Assembly (NCBI GenBank): GCA_030583605.1
Contig: CP129466.1
Location: 2,053,001 to 2,117,000 of the forward strand
Direction: 5' to 3'
Origin: Gammaproteobacteria bacterium
GTDB lineage: Bacteria; Pseudomonadota; Gammaproteobacteria; Steroidobacterales; GCA-2729495
Length of the DNA: 64,000 nt
Position numbers and translations under genes: made by a program. Positions within the stretch are counted from its first letter, which is position 1. Each line of letters starts with the position of its first letter. The notes beneath the pieces are model-generated. The model was not told the DNA's origin, did no database searches, and worked only from the letters and a program-made list of their open reading frames with translations. Below, one piece after another: positions 1-9,927 of this stretch.

Positions 1-2400
1 CCGACGAAGAGAATCGAGTTCCCCTTCAAAAATCACGACGTTATCGCGCAATACGCGTACAGGGTTGCTGCGCTTCACGTGCCCTTCCGTCACCAGGCAT
101 CCGGCGACGCTTCCGAACTTGGGAGAGCGAAATACCTCGCGCACCTCGGCAAGCCCGACGATCTGCTCGCGCACCTCCGGCGCCAGAAGCCCCGTCATGG
201 CTGCTTTCACATCGTCGATAGCCTCGTAGATGATGCTGTAATACCGGAGGTCAACTCCCGTTGACTTGATCGCATCACGCGCCGCACCGTCCGCTCTAAC
301 GTTGAACGCAATCACGATTGCCTTTGCAGCAGCCGCAAGATTCACGTCCGATTCGGTGATTCCGCCAACGCCGCTGCCAATGACCTTCACCTGGATTTCG
401 TCGGTAGACAGCTTTGACAGTGCGTCGCGAAGCGCCTCAGCGCTGCCGTTCACATCGGCTTTGATCAGCAGCTGAACAGCCTTAGTGCTACCGGATTGCA
501 TCTGGCTGAAAACGTCCTCGAGCTTGCCCGATTGCTGCTGGGCAAGACGCGAATCCCGGGTTCTGGTCTTGCGCAATTCAGCAAGCTCCCGGGCCTGGCG
601 TTCGTCGGCCAGCGCCACCGCCTCATCACCGGCGCCAGGGATACCAGAGAGCCCAAGCACGACCACGGGCGTGGATGGACCGGCCTCCGTGAGGGGTTTT
701 CCGAACGCATCAAACATGCTGCGAACCCTGCCGTACTCCTGACCGGCCAGCAGTACATCACCCTGGCGCAGGCGCCCGCGCGTGACCAGGACCGTTGCAA
801 CGGCTCCGCGACCTTTTTCCAGACCGGATTCGATTACCACTCCGGCGCCTGGACCGTCATCTGCCGCCTTCAGATCGAGCAGTTCCGCCTGAAGCAGCAA
901 AGCCTCGAGCAGCTTGTCCACGCCCTCGCCGGTACGCGCTGAGACATTGACGAACAGGTGCTCGCCGCCCCACTCCTCCGGCACCACGCCTTTCGTGACC
1001 AGTTCGTTGCGGACGCGATCCGGATCGGCGTCCGCCCTGTCAATCTTGTTGATCGCCACCACGATCGGCACCTCAGCGGCCCTGGCGTGCTGAATTGCTT
1101 CTTCGGTCTGGGGCTTCACACCGTCGTCGGCCGCCACGACGAGAACGACGATGTCCGTCACCTTCGCGCCACGGGCCCGCATTGCCGTAAATGCCTCGTG
1201 GCCCGGCGTATCGAGGAATGTGATCCGCCCTTTCTCGGTATCAACCTGGTAAGCCCCAATGTGCTGCGTGATGCCACCGGCTTCGCCCGCAGCAACCTTG
1301 GCGCTGCGGATATGATCGAGAAGAGACGTCTTGCCGTGGTCCACATGGCCCATGATCGTGACCACCGCGGGCCGCGAGCGTTCTTCGCCGACCGCAGCCG
1401 CTGTCGCGAGAATCGTTTCCTCGCGGCCGAAAGCCTGCACAGGCTTCGGGGTATGCCCCATTTCCTCAACGACCAGGGCCGCAGTATCCTGATCGATTAT
1501 CTGGTTGATCGTGGCCATCACTCCGAGCTTCATCAACACCTTGATGACCTCGCCGCTCTTGATGGCCATCTTCTGGGCAAGCTCGGCAACCTTTACAGAC
1601 TCGGGAATCTCGACTTCCCTCACCACGGGCGCAGTCGGCCGCTCGAACCCATGACGGCTATCGACCGCCACCGCGCCCGGCCTCCGCACGGTGCGTTTCC
1701 GCTTCCGGCGGCTGCTGATGTCACCGGCAACGTGAAGTTCCTGCCGCCCGTACCTCGTGGCCTTCTTGTCCGGTGACCGGCGCTCCGCCGACTCATCCGC
1801 CGGTTTGGTCCGTGTTTTCGATTCGACTGCTTCCTGCTCGCCAGGCTCACGTCGTTTCGGTTCTTTCTGACGCCTGGCTTCCTCGGCGTGTTTCGCCTCT
1901 TCCTCAGTCTTCTGTCTGGCGGCCTGCTCCGCCTTCAGTCGCGCCTCGTTTTCGATACGCTGCTGTTCGGCCTTTTCGTGCTCCTGCTTTTCCCGTTCAC
2001 GCCGCTCGACTTCAAGACGTGCTTCTTCTTCCTCGCGCCGCTTGCGATCCAGCTCCTCCTGTTGCTGACGAGCCTCCTTCTCGAGCTCGTCACGCTTGAC
2101 ATACGTCCGCTTGCGACGCACCTCGACAGTAACCGAACGTGTCCGGCCCTGGTTACCGGAGAGCCGGAGTTCGCTCTGCGTACGCCGTTTCAGCGTAATC
2201 TTCTTTGGAGCGCTTCCGCGCTCGTCCTCTTCCCGCCCGTGGGTACGCTGCAGGAACGTGAGCAGTTCCATCTTCGCGTCTTCGCTGATGACGTCATCGG
2301 CACCATTCACGGTAATTCCGGCCGCCCCAAGCTGGTTCAGCAGAATGTCCACTGATACCTTCAGCACCTGCGCGAACTGGGCAACGGTCACATCCGACAT
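1..2400 (-). CDS. infB: Translation initiation factor IF-2 (3' end outside window)
   Basis: IF-2 is the GTPase that places initiator tRNA on the 30S subunit and promotes subunit joining. The reading frame opens with ATG at 2400 ([11 protein letters not shown]) and is still open at base 1 (ending GELDSLRR), so roughly the last 45 residues are missing. Domains in order: an N-terminal IF2-associated domain (about 1-50); a long Glu/Lys/Arg-rich linker (about 55-210); a second IF2N-like segment (about 220-275); the G domain with GHVDHGKTS near 350, DTPGHE near 397 and NKID near 452; then the domain II and C-terminal modules. It lies 12 bp after nusA in the rimP-nusA-infB operon. Identification is secure. 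Confidence 0.98.
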   Translation of the reverse strand, partial: MSDVTVAQFAQVLKVSVDILLNQLGAAGITVNGADDVISEDAKMELLTFLQRTHGREEDERGSAPKKITLKRRTQSELRLSGNQGRTRSVTVEVRRKRTYVKRDELEKEARQQQEELDRKRREEEEARLEVERREREKQEHEKAEQQRIENEARLKAEQAARQKTEEEAKHAEEARRQKEPKRREPGEQEAVESKTRTKPADESAERRSPDKKATRYGRQELHVAGDISSRRKRKRTVRRPGAVAVDSRHGFERPTAPVVREVEIPESVKVAELAQKMAIKSGEVIKVLMKLGVMATINQIIDQDTAALVVEEMGHTPKPVQAFGREETILATAAAVGEERSRPAVVTIMGHVDHGKTSLLDHIRSAKVAAGEAGGITQHIGAYQVDTEKGRITFLDTPGHEAFTAMRARGAKVTDIVVLVVAADDGVKPQTEEAIQHARAAEVPIVVAINKIDRADADPDRVRNELVTKGVVPEEWGGEHLFVNVSARTGEGVDKLLEALLLQAELLDLKAADDGPGAGVVIESGLEKGRGAVATVLVTRGRLRQGDVLLAGQEYGRVRSMFDAFGKPLTEAGPSTPVVVLGLSGIPGAGDEAVALADERQARELAELRKTRTRDSRLAQQQSGKLEDVFSQMQSGSTKAVQLLIKADVNGSAEALRDALSKLSTDEIQVKVIGSGVGGITESDVNLAAAAKAIVIAFNVRADGAARDAIKSTGVDLRYYSIIYEAIDDVKAAMTGLLAPEVREQIVGLAEVREVFRSPKFGSVAGCLVTEGHVKRSNPVRVLRDNVVIFEGELDSLRR

Positions 2401-2412
2401 GGGTCAGCTCCG

Positions 2413-3936
2413 TTATTGAGACGCGGCAACTTCGTCGGCAACCGACGATTCCTCGAACCAGTGAGCCCGCGCCGTCATGATCAGTTGCGCGGCAAAAGCG
2501 GGGTCGAGGCCATCGATGTCCGCCAGATCGTCAACCGCCTGCTCAGCCAGATCTTCACGTGTAACGATGTCGCGGGCAGCCAGTTTCTGCGCGAGATCCT
2601 GCGTCATGCCATCGAGGGCAACGAGATCGTCTGCAGGCTTCACCCCCTCGATCTTCTCCTCGGTCGCAATCGCTTGGGTCAGGAGCACGTCGCGGGCACG
2701 ACTGCGCAGTTCATCGACGATCTGCTGATCGAACTCTTCGATCGCGAGCAGCTCGGCAGCAGGCACGTACGCAATCTCCTCGATGGTCAGGAATCCCTCC
2801 TGCACCAGGATCAGCGCCACGTCCTCGTCCACGTCGAGCTGCTTCATGAACACCTCCACGATCGAGCGTGCCTCACTCTCGCTCTTCTCCTCCGCCGCAG
2901 CCTCGCTCATCACATTGAGCTCCCAGCCGGTCAGTTCGCTCGCCAGGCGGATGTTCTGCCCGCCGCGGCCGATCGCCTGGGACAGCTTGTCCTCGGCGAC
3001 CGCGATATCCATGCTGTGCGACTCCTCGTCAACGACAATGCCGCTCACTTCGGCCGGCGACATCGCATTGATGACGAATTGCGCGGGATTCTCGTCCCAG
3101 GGGATGATGTCCACCCTTTCCCCGGCGAGTTCATTCGATACTGCGGTGACGCGCGATCCACGCATACCAACGCATGCACCAACCGGGTCAATCCGAGGGT
3201 CGTTGCTTTTGACCGCAATCTTGGCCCGCAAACCGGGATCTCGCGCCGCGCCGAGTATCTCGATCAACCCTTGCCCGACCTCGGGAACCTCGATCTTCAC
3301 CAACTCGATCAAAAACTGCGGAGCCGTTCGGGTGAGAAACAACTGCGGGCCGCGCAACTCGGAGCGCACCTCACGCAGAAATGCCTTCATGCGATCCTGC
3401 GCTCGAACCGGCTCCCGCGGAATCATGTTCTCGCGCGGCACGAATCCTTCGGCATTGCTGCCGAGATCGAGAAAAATGCCATTGCGGTCCACCCGTTTGA
3501 CGACACCGCTCAGCAACTGCCCGACACGGCCCGAAAACTCCTCGACGACCTTGCGCCTTTCCGCCTCGCGCACCTTCTGCACGATGACCTGCTTTGCAGC
3601 CTGCGCGGCAATGCGACCGAACTCGACCGACTCGATCGGCACCTCCACAAATCCATCCGGTTCGGCCGCAGGATCCACATCCACCGCGTCGATCATCCGC
3701 AGCTCCTTCTCCGGAAACTCGAGATCCTTCGAGTCATCGGCGAAAACCTTCCAGCGGCGAAACGTCTGGTAGTCACCGGTCTTTCGATCGATGCTGACCC
3801 GCGCATCCATGTCCTCGCCGTGGCGCTTTCTCGTGGCGGACGCAAGCGCGGCCTCCAGCGCTTCGAAGATGATCTCCTTTTCCACGCCCTTCTCATTGGA
3901 GACGACGTCCACTACGTTCAGGATTTCTTTGTTCAT
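2413..3936 (-). CDS. nusA: Transcription termination/antitermination protein NusA
   Basis: 507 residues, close to the E. coli length. NusA binds RNA polymerase and modulates pausing, termination and antitermination. The N-terminal polymerase-binding domain starts MNKEILNVVDVVSNEKG. An S1 domain (around GVVKRVDRNGIFLDLG) is followed by KH domains (IDPVGACVGMRGSRV; IGRGGQNIRLASEL). The C-terminus carries two acidic repeats (DVALILVQEGFLTIEEIAYV and DLAQKLAARDIVTREDLAEQ). It is followed closely by infB and preceded by rimP, the classic order. ATG start. Confidence 0.98.
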   Translation of the reverse strand: MNKEILNVVDVVSNEKGVEKEIIFEALEAALASATRKRHGEDMDARVSIDRKTGDYQTFRRWKVFADDSKDLEFPEKELRMIDAVDVDPAAEPDGFVEVPIESVEFGRIAAQAAKQVIVQKVREAERRKVVEEFSGRVGQLLSGVVKRVDRNGIFLDLGSNAEGFVPRENMIPREPVRAQDRMKAFLREVRSELRGPQLFLTRTAPQFLIELVKIEVPEVGQGLIEILGAARDPGLRAKIAVKSNDPRIDPVGACVGMRGSRVTAVSNELAGERVDIIPWDENPAQFVINAMSPAEVSGIVVDEESHSMDIAVAEDKLSQAIGRGGQNIRLASELTGWELNVMSEAAAEEKSESEARSIVEVFMKQLDVDEDVALILVQEGFLTIEEIAYVPAAELLAIEEFDQQIVDELRSRARDVLLTQAIATEEKIEGVKPADDLVALDGMTQDLAQKLAARDIVTREDLAEQAVDDLADIDGLDPAFAAQLIMTARAHWFEESSVADEVAASQ

Positions 3937-3952
3937 AAACTGCTTTCTTGCC

Positions 3953-4429
3953 TCACGACGCTTTGGCAGGTGTTTTCAGGTCCGGAACAAGGCGAACCGT
4001 TTCAATATCTGACCGTGAATATTCCAGCACCGCGCCCTCACTCTCCACTGAAACCACCTCACCAGACCGACCGCGCAGCGTGCCACGGATTCGTCGACGG
4101 CCATTAACCAGTCGGCGCAACCTGATCTGCACTTCTGCCCCTGCGAAGCGGTCGAAATGTGTCGGCTTTGTCAGCCGCCGATCAAGGCCAGGGGACGACA
4201 CCTCCAGCGTGTACCGGCCGGCCATTGGGTCCGCTACATCGAGCAAGCTGCTCACCTGGCGACTCACCATTTCGCAATCGTGCACCGTAATTCCGTTCTC
4301 CGAATCGATGAACACTCTCAGCAGGCCGCGCCCCTTGCTGACGTGAACCTCCAGATCGGCCAGCTCGAAACCGAGCGCCTCGATGGCCGGTTCCAGCATC
4401 TGCTCAAGCGCTTGCCTCGAAATCGCCAT
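3953..4429 (-). CDS. rimP: Ribosome maturation factor RimP
   Basis: 158 residues from ATG 4429 (MAISRQALEQMLEPAIEALG). RimP helps late 30S subunit assembly. The open frame runs further upstream to 4597, but that part lies across two terminator-like hairpins and has no RimP homology, so the start at 4429 is chosen; it gives the usual family length. Recognisable family segments are GFELADLEVHVSKGRG, LRVFIDSENGITVHDCE and YTLEVSSPGLDRRL. First protein gene of the tRNA-fMet-rimP-nusA-infB transcription unit. Confidence 0.95.
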   Translation of the reverse strand: MAISRQALEQMLEPAIEALGFELADLEVHVSKGRGLLRVFIDSENGITVHDCEMVSRQVSSLLDVADPMAGRYTLEVSSPGLDRRLTKPTHFDRFAGAEVQIRLRRLVNGRRRIRGTLRGRSGEVVSVESEGAVLEYSRSDIETVRLVPDLKTPAKAS

Positions 4430-4470
4430 GTCAGTCGTTGTCCGTCGCCCTGTACCCTTGATTAGCGCCC

Positions 4471-4496
4471 AAACAAAAAATGGGCCAAAGGCCCAT
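4471..4496 (-). terminator. Intrinsic terminator/attenuator upstream of rimP
   Basis: Read on the minus strand: stem ATGGGCC, loop TTT, stem GGCCCAT, then a T-rich run TTTTTGTTT. This is a textbook Rho-independent terminator, placed 41 bases before the rimP start. It must be read through for rimP-nusA-infB expression if transcription starts at the tRNA promoter. Confidence 0.8.
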
Positions 4497-4561
4497 CCCA
4501 ATACGCTCCTGTTCGCACTTGCGGCAGCGGCGTTGGCAACGTCGCCACCGTGGGCTGCGCT

Positions 4562-4593
4562 CAATAAACAAATAGCCCCATAAGGGGCTATTT
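4562..4593 (-). terminator. Second terminator-like hairpin after tRNA-fMet
   Basis: Perfect 10-bp inverted repeat (AAATAGCCCC, loop TTAT, GGGGCTATTT on the minus strand) followed by GTTTATT. The T tract is interrupted, so it may be a weak terminator or a processing hairpin. It precedes the stronger terminator at 4471-4496 in the transcript. Confidence 0.6.
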
Positions 4594-4830
4594 CCACCAG
4601 AAACTGGCCGCGGGGGTCATGAACCGGCGGCAGAACGACCCGTCACCGCATTCGTAACCGCTTGTCTGACAAGCGCTTTCTTATCAGACCCGCCCCGAAC
4701 GCCGGCTATTGTAGCGAATTGCGCCCGCATCGGTAAGCCCTCGGCGCGCAATCACGAGCCGAGGAGGCGAACGCTGGACGACTTACCTGCCGGAGACGGT
4801 GATCGCGGCAGGTCGAACCTCTGAGGAAGT

Positions 4831-4907
4831 TGGTAGCGGGGGCAGGATTTGAACCTGCGACCTTCGGGTTATGAGCCCGACGAGCTGCCAGACTGCTCCA
4901 CCCCGCA
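4831..4907 (-). tRNA. metY: Initiator tRNA-fMet (CAU)
   Basis: 77 nt including encoded CCA. The anticodon arm is TCGGG-CTCATAA-CCCGA, with the three consecutive G-C pairs that mark initiator tRNAs. The D stem has the A11-U24 pair typical of bacterial initiators. Position 1 is U and position 72 is U, so the 1-72 pair is missing, as required for formylation and peptidyl-tRNA hydrolase resistance; most relatives use C1-A72 instead. Its position upstream of rimP-nusA-infB matches metY of E. coli. Confidence 0.97.
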
Positions 4908-4921
4908 CCAGCAGGCCGCGA

Positions 4922-4950
4922 ATGTTAGCCGTTCTGCCCGACCATCGCAA
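4922..4950 (-). promoter_or_regulatory. Candidate sigma-70 promoter of tRNA-fMet
   Basis: On the minus strand TTGCGA and TAACAT are separated by exactly 17 bases, and the -10 ends 14 bases before the mature tRNA 5' end. A GC-rich stretch (CGCGGCC) follows the -10, as in discriminators of stringently controlled stable RNA promoters. Each hexamer matches four of six consensus positions. Confidence 0.5.
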
Positions 4951-4990
4951 CGACGCGCTGGCAGGCCGTTTACTCAGGTGATGGCTGGAT

Positions 4991-6427
4991 TCAGCCGATC
5001 GCCCTGGCGCAAAGATCCATCAGCGCCCCCGGAAACACTCCGAGCGCCAGGACAACGAGACCGTTCACGCTGAGAAGCACCCGCAGGTCGAACGCCGACT
5101 GCAGCGGTGCCTTTGACGTGCCCTCCTCGAAATACATCAGCCAGATGACGCGCAGGTAATAGAACGCTCCGATTACCGAGAAAAAGACTCCGGCCAGGGC
5201 CAGCCAGACATGGCCGCCTTCGAGGAGCGCCGACAGCACCCACCACTTCGCGTAAAAGCCGACCAGCGGTGGCACTCCGATCATGCTGATCATGACGAGC
5301 AGCATCATGGCGGCGAACCACGGACTGCGCCTGTTCAGCCCACGCAGGTCGTCGAGTTCACTTGCTTCCAGCCCGTCGTTCGTGAGGAGTATCACGATGC
5401 CGAAGGCGGCTGCCGTCATGATGATGTAGATGATGGTGTAATACAGCGCCGCCTCGACGCCACCATCGCCACCGGCCATCAGTCCGAGCAGGATAAAGCC
5501 GACGTGGGCAATGGTCGAATAGGCCAGCATCCTCTTGAAGTTCGTCTGCACGATAGCGACGAGATTACCGAGCGCCAGCGAAAGCACAGCGATTACCGCG
5601 AGCATGTTCTGCCAGTCCGCAGCCAGCCCGCCCAGCGCTTCCACAAGTACACGAAGTGCCAGCGCGAATGCGCCGATCTTGGGAGCCGTTGCCACGAACA
5701 ACGTCGCGCTGGCGGGCGCTCCCTGGTAGACGTCGGGCAGCCACATGTGAAATGGAACTGCACCGAATTTGAAGGTCACACCCACCAGTATGAATGCCAG
5801 CCCGGCCAAAACGCCGAACCCACCGCCGGACGCGCCCAGTGTGGCAGCCACCTCGGTAAAACCAATGGCTCCGGTTGCGGCATACACGAGCGCTACGCCA
5901 TAGAGGAAGCAGCCCGATCCGATAGCCCCCAAGACGAAGTACTTCATGGCGGCTTCCGCACCGAGTGGCGCATCGCGCTCGCTCGCCACCATCGCATAGA
6001 GCGCCAGCGCAAGCGTCTCGAGCCCGAGATACATCGTGAGGAAACTCGCGGCCGATGCCATGACCATAATGCCCAGCAATGCAAACAGGCCGAGCAGGTA
6101 GAAATCGCTCTGCGGGAGACGGCGGGCCTGCAGAAACGAACGGGCGTATACGAACACGACACCGACCACCGCGAGCGCGAAAAGCTTCAGGACCCGCGCG
6201 ACCGGATCCATCAGGAAAGCCCCGCCGGGAGTCCGCGGGGACTCACCCCAGGCCGTGGTCTCGACCGCTGCCGCGGCCGCAAGCAACGTAGCCATTGCCA
6301 GCAGGTATGGCATCTCGCGGAAGCGCTTACCGCTGAACAACCCCGCCAGCAGAACGACGCAGATTCCCGTTCCGACGACGATTTCCGGGAGAGCAGCACC
6401 AACAAAGCCGGCAAGAGCGATATTCAT
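4991..6427 (-). CDS. nuoN: NADH:quinone oxidoreductase subunit N
   Basis: 478 residues, a Mrp-antiporter-like membrane subunit of complex I that forms one proton channel in the inner membrane. Hallmarks are MYLGLETLALALYAM (conserved Glu on TM5), HMWLPDVYQGAP, and FKRMLAYSTIAHVGF (channel Lys). About 14 membrane segments can be traced. Last gene of the nuo operon; its ATG overlaps the nuoM stop codon as ATGA. Confidence 0.97.
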   Translation of the reverse strand: MNIALAGFVGAALPEIVVGTGICVVLLAGLFSGKRFREMPYLLAMATLLAAAAAVETTAWGESPRTPGGAFLMDPVARVLKLFALAVVGVVFVYARSFLQARRLPQSDFYLLGLFALLGIMVMASAASFLTMYLGLETLALALYAMVASERDAPLGAEAAMKYFVLGAIGSGCFLYGVALVYAATGAIGFTEVAATLGASGGGFGVLAGLAFILVGVTFKFGAVPFHMWLPDVYQGAPASATLFVATAPKIGAFALALRVLVEALGGLAADWQNMLAVIAVLSLALGNLVAIVQTNFKRMLAYSTIAHVGFILLGLMAGGDGGVEAALYYTIIYIIMTAAAFGIVILLTNDGLEASELDDLRGLNRRSPWFAAMMLLVMISMIGVPPLVGFYAKWWVLSALLEGGHVWLALAGVFFSVIGAFYYLRVIWLMYFEEGTSKAPLQSAFDLRVLLSVNGLVVLALGVFPGALMDLCARAIG

Positions 6428-7941
6428 AGTTTCGACTGCGTGATGTGGCTGGCCAGGTTATCCACCGACGCAGACATCACGTCCACCAGCGGTGCCGGAA
6501 ACAGGCCGAGACCGAGCACACCCACCGCTATGGCGCCAAGCACAATGAATTCGCGCGGGTTGAGATCGCGCATTCCAGCCACTCCCTCGTTGGCAACAGG
6601 CCCGAAAACAACCCGCTTCACCAGCCAGAGGGTATAGGCGGCACCGGTGATCAGAGTCGTGGCGGCCACGAGCGCATACCAGAAATCAGCCTGGAAGCTG
6701 GCCAGCACGACGAGAAACTCGCCGACAAAACCGGAGGTCCCCGGCAAACCTGCGTTGGCAAACCCAAACAGCACCATGAAGACCGCAAATCGGGGCATCG
6801 TGTTGACCACCCCGCCGTAATCGGCAATCTGGCGGCTGTGCAACCGGTCGTACAGCACGCCCACGCAGAGGAACAACGCACCGGAAACAAAGCCGTGCGA
6901 GATCATCTGCACCATGCCTCCGGTGATGCCCATTGCGATACCGGGAAGATCTCCGGTACGCGCGAGGATTCCCCACGCGAGGAAAAAGCCCAGCGTGACG
7001 AATCCCATGTGCGCGATCGACGAGTACGCGATGAGCTTCTTCATGTCCTGCTGCACGAGAGCTACCATGCCGATGTAGACGACAGCCACCAGGGACAGGA
7101 CGATCATCAGAAATGCGAGCGAACCTGCTGCGTCTGGGGTAATGGGCAGGCTGAAGCGTACGAAGCCGTAGCCGCCCATCTTCAGCAGCACCGCAGCCAG
7201 GATGACGGAACCGCCGGTGGGTGCCTCCACGTGTGCATCTGGCAGCCAGGTGTGAACAGGCCACATGGGCACCTTGACCGCGAAAGCGACAAGAAACGCG
7301 AGGAAAATGAGCAACTGCTCGGTTTGACCAAGCGGCAGGGCGTGGAAGTCCAGAATGCTGTAGCTGCCCGATTTCAGGTACAGGTAAATCAGCGCGACCA
7401 GCATGAGGACCGAACCGAGGAAGGTATACAGGAAGAACTTCACCGTCGCGTATACCCGACGCTCACCACCCCACACCCCGATGATGATGAACATCGGGAC
7501 GAGCATTGCCTCCCAGAACACGTAGAAGAGCAGCGCGTCCAGCGCGGCAAAGACGCCGATCATGAGTCCTTCGAGGAACAGAAACGAAGCGAAATACTGT
7601 GCCGGGCGGATCTTTATGGTTTCCCATCCCGCGATGACGACCAGCGGCGTCAGGAATGTCGTCAGCAGGATCAATGGCATGGAGAGCCCATCGATCCCCA
7701 GAAAATACTCGACACGGAACGCCTCGATCCAGGGCAACCGCTCGACAAACTGCATCTGCCAGGTCGTACGGTCGAACTGCGTGAACAGCGGCACACTGAG
7801 CAGGAAGGTCACGACCGAGACCCCCAATGCCAGCCAGCGGTCCAGTCGCAGGCCGGTCCCGTCGGCCCGCCCGTTGCCGACAGCGAGCACGAGCAAGCCG
7901 CCCGCAATCGGCAGCCAGATCAATGCACTCAGTATCCCCAC
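6424..7941 (-). CDS. nuoM: NADH:quinone oxidoreductase subunit M
   Basis: 505 residues, antiporter-like proton-channel subunit of complex I. Key segments: FYVFWEAMLVPMFIIIG with the conserved Glu, WLPDAHVEAPTGGSVILA, and MKKLIAYSSIAHMGFVTLG with the channel Lys. The start is GTG at 7941, preceded by an AAAGGGG ribosome-binding site. It lies between nuoL and nuoN and ends in a 4-bp overlap with nuoN. Confidence 0.97.
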   Translation of the reverse strand: MGILSALIWLPIAGGLLVLAVGNGRADGTGLRLDRWLALGVSVVTFLLSVPLFTQFDRTTWQMQFVERLPWIEAFRVEYFLGIDGLSMPLILLTTFLTPLVVIAGWETIKIRPAQYFASFLFLEGLMIGVFAALDALLFYVFWEAMLVPMFIIIGVWGGERRVYATVKFFLYTFLGSVLMLVALIYLYLKSGSYSILDFHALPLGQTEQLLIFLAFLVAFAVKVPMWPVHTWLPDAHVEAPTGGSVILAAVLLKMGGYGFVRFSLPITPDAAGSLAFLMIVLSLVAVVYIGMVALVQQDMKKLIAYSSIAHMGFVTLGFFLAWGILARTGDLPGIAMGITGGMVQMISHGFVSGALFLCVGVLYDRLHSRQIADYGGVVNTMPRFAVFMVLFGFANAGLPGTSGFVGEFLVVLASFQADFWYALVAATTLITGAAYTLWLVKRVVFGPVANEGVAGMRDLNPREFIVLGAIAVGVLGLGLFPAPLVDVMSASVDNLASHITQSKL

Positions 7942-7968
7942 AATGCCCCTTTCAACACACAGAAAAAC

Positions 7969-9924
7969 TCATGCCGCGACCAGAATCCAGCCGAGCAGCA
8001 CCGACAATCCGATGATCATCGCGAACGCATAGTGATAGAGGTAGCCGCTCTGAACGCGCCGGATCACGGACGAGAACCATGCGACCAGTCGTGCCGAACC
8101 ATTCACCGCCGCCCCATCGATGATCACCACATCCCCAACCCGCCAGAACATCTGCCCCATTCCGCGGTAGCCGCGTGCGATGATCTTCTCGTTGAGATCA
8201 TCCAGGAAATATTTGTTCGTCAGCAGCGTGTACAAGGGCATCAGGCGCTGTCTAAGTCGTTCAGGCAGCCTTGGATTCCTGAGGTACAGATACCAGGCGA
8301 CGGCGACACCGGCGAGCGACAGCAGGACCGGCAGCCCGAGTAACCCGTGCAGCAGGAACCCGCCGGGCCCGTGGAACTCGGCCCCCAGTTCGCCGAGCAC
8401 GTCGTTGCGCTCCGCCACGTGTATCGCCGACCCGAAATACCCCTCGAACAGGACGCTGCCAACCGTGAACCAGCCAATGAGCAGAGACGGCACCGCCAGC
8501 GCGATCAGCGGTACCGTAATGACCCAGGGTGACTCGTGCAGGTGCTGCCGCGCATCCTCGTCGAGCCGCTCCTTGCCATGGAACACGAGAAAGAACATCC
8601 GGAACGAATACAGTGCCGTGATGAAGACACCCGCAACCAGGCACGCGAATGCGTAACCCGAACCATCCCGGGTCGAGAGGCCGACTGCCTCGATGAGGGC
8701 GTCCTTCGAAAAGAAGCCCGCAAAGCCTGGGAATCCGATCAGGGCCAGCGAGCCCACCAGGCTCGTCCAGTAGGTCACCGGCATGTACTTCCGCAGCCCA
8801 CCCATGCGGCGGATGTCCTGCTCATGATGCAGGGCCACGATGACCGACCCTGCCGCCAGGAACAGCAACGCCTTGAAGAAGGCGTGAGTCATCAGGTGAA
8901 AGATTGCAGCGGCGTAGGCAGACGCTCCGAGAGCGACCGTCATGTAGCCGAGCTGCGACAGCGTGGAATAAGCCACCACCCGTTTGATGTCGTTCTGGAC
9001 GACGCCCAGCAACCCGGTCAAAAGCGCTGTCGTTGCGCCGATGACCAATACAACCGTCAGCGCCACTTCGGAATACTCGAACAACGGCGACATCCGCGCC
9101 ACCATGAACACGCCGGCGGTCACCATGGTTGCCGCGTGAATCAGCGCCGATATCGGCGTCGGGCCTTCCATCGAGTCCGGAAGCCACACATGCAGAGGCA
9201 TCTGCGCGGACTTGCCCATGGCACCCACGAAAAGAAGGATGCACGCGAGTGTGATTACCGACCATGGCTTGCCGGGCAGCACCTCAATCGTCTGCGCCTG
9301 CAAGGCCTGCGCCTCGCCGAACACCTGCGCATAGTCCAGGCTGCCCGTGTAAGCCAGCAGGGTTGCGATGCCCAACAGGAACCCAAAGTCACCAATGCGG
9401 TTGACGATGAACGCCTTCATGTTGGCGACGATCGCCGTCGGCCGCGTGTACCAGAAGCCGATCAGGAGGTAGGAAACGACTCCAACCGCCTCCCAGCCGA
9501 AGAACAGCTGGAGGAAATTGTTGGACATCACGAGCATCAGCATCGCAAAGGTGAACAACGAGATATAGCTGAAGAACCGCTGATATCCCGGGTCGTCGTG
9601 CATGTAACCGATGGTGTAGACGTGGACCATCAACGATACGAAGGTCACTACCACCATCATCAGCGCGCTCAGCCGGTCGACCAGGAAGCCGATCTCCATC
9701 CGTACGCCGTCGGTCACCAGCCACGTGTACACGCTCTCATTGACCGGCATGCTTCCGGGTGCCAACTGCTCCCGGAGCACCATCACCGACATCACGAACG
9801 AGGCTGCCACCGCCAGGATGGTGACGGTATGGGCGCCCCGCCGGCCGATCAGCCGCCCACCCAGGCCGGCGACAACAGCCGCCAGCAGGGGCCCGAGCAC
9901 GATGGCAGTATGCAAATCGGTCAC
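7969..9924 (-). CDS. nuoL: NADH:quinone oxidoreductase subunit L
   Basis: 651 residues. The distal antiporter-like subunit of complex I, with the long lateral amphipathic helix (HL) near the C-terminus. Hallmarks are FFGWEAVGVVSYLLIGFW, KSAQMPLHVWLPDSMEGPTP and DIKRVVAYSTLSQLGYM, then a C-terminal membrane helix (LVAWFSSVIRR through the final TM) anchoring HL. GTG start at 9924, three bases after the nuoK stop. Confidence 0.97.
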   Translation of the reverse strand: MTDLHTAIVLGPLLAAVVAGLGGRLIGRRGAHTVTILAVAASFVMSVMVLREQLAPGSMPVNESVYTWLVTDGVRMEIGFLVDRLSALMMVVVTFVSLMVHVYTIGYMHDDPGYQRFFSYISLFTFAMLMLVMSNNFLQLFFGWEAVGVVSYLLIGFWYTRPTAIVANMKAFIVNRIGDFGFLLGIATLLAYTGSLDYAQVFGEAQALQAQTIEVLPGKPWSVITLACILLFVGAMGKSAQMPLHVWLPDSMEGPTPISALIHAATMVTAGVFMVARMSPLFEYSEVALTVVLVIGATTALLTGLLGVVQNDIKRVVAYSTLSQLGYMTVALGASAYAAAIFHLMTHAFFKALLFLAAGSVIVALHHEQDIRRMGGLRKYMPVTYWTSLVGSLALIGFPGFAGFFSKDALIEAVGLSTRDGSGYAFACLVAGVFITALYSFRMFFLVFHGKERLDEDARQHLHESPWVITVPLIALAVPSLLIGWFTVGSVLFEGYFGSAIHVAERNDVLGELGAEFHGPGGFLLHGLLGLPVLLSLAGVAVAWYLYLRNPRLPERLRQRLMPLYTLLTNKYFLDDLNEKIIARGYRGMGQMFWRVGDVVIIDGAAVNGSARLVAWFSSVIRRVQSGYLYHYAFAMIIGLSVLLGWILVAA

Positions 9925-9927
9925 GCG

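Larger units (their letters stand above)
4430..4830 (-). promoter_or_regulatory. Leader between initiator tRNA and rimP
   Basis: About 400 bases without a gene. It would be transcribed as the leader between the tRNA 3' end and rimP. It contains two terminator-like hairpins, listed separately. In E. coli the metY-rimP-nusA-infB operon likewise has terminators in this leader where NusA and processing act. I see no other conserved element and no coding potential. Confidence 0.6.

Noticed and set aside
2416..4107. 563-codon open frame on the plus strand opposite nusA and rimP
   Set aside because: Fully antisense to conserved nusA; His/Arg/Leu-rich composition typical of the complement of GC-rich genes; no homology seen.
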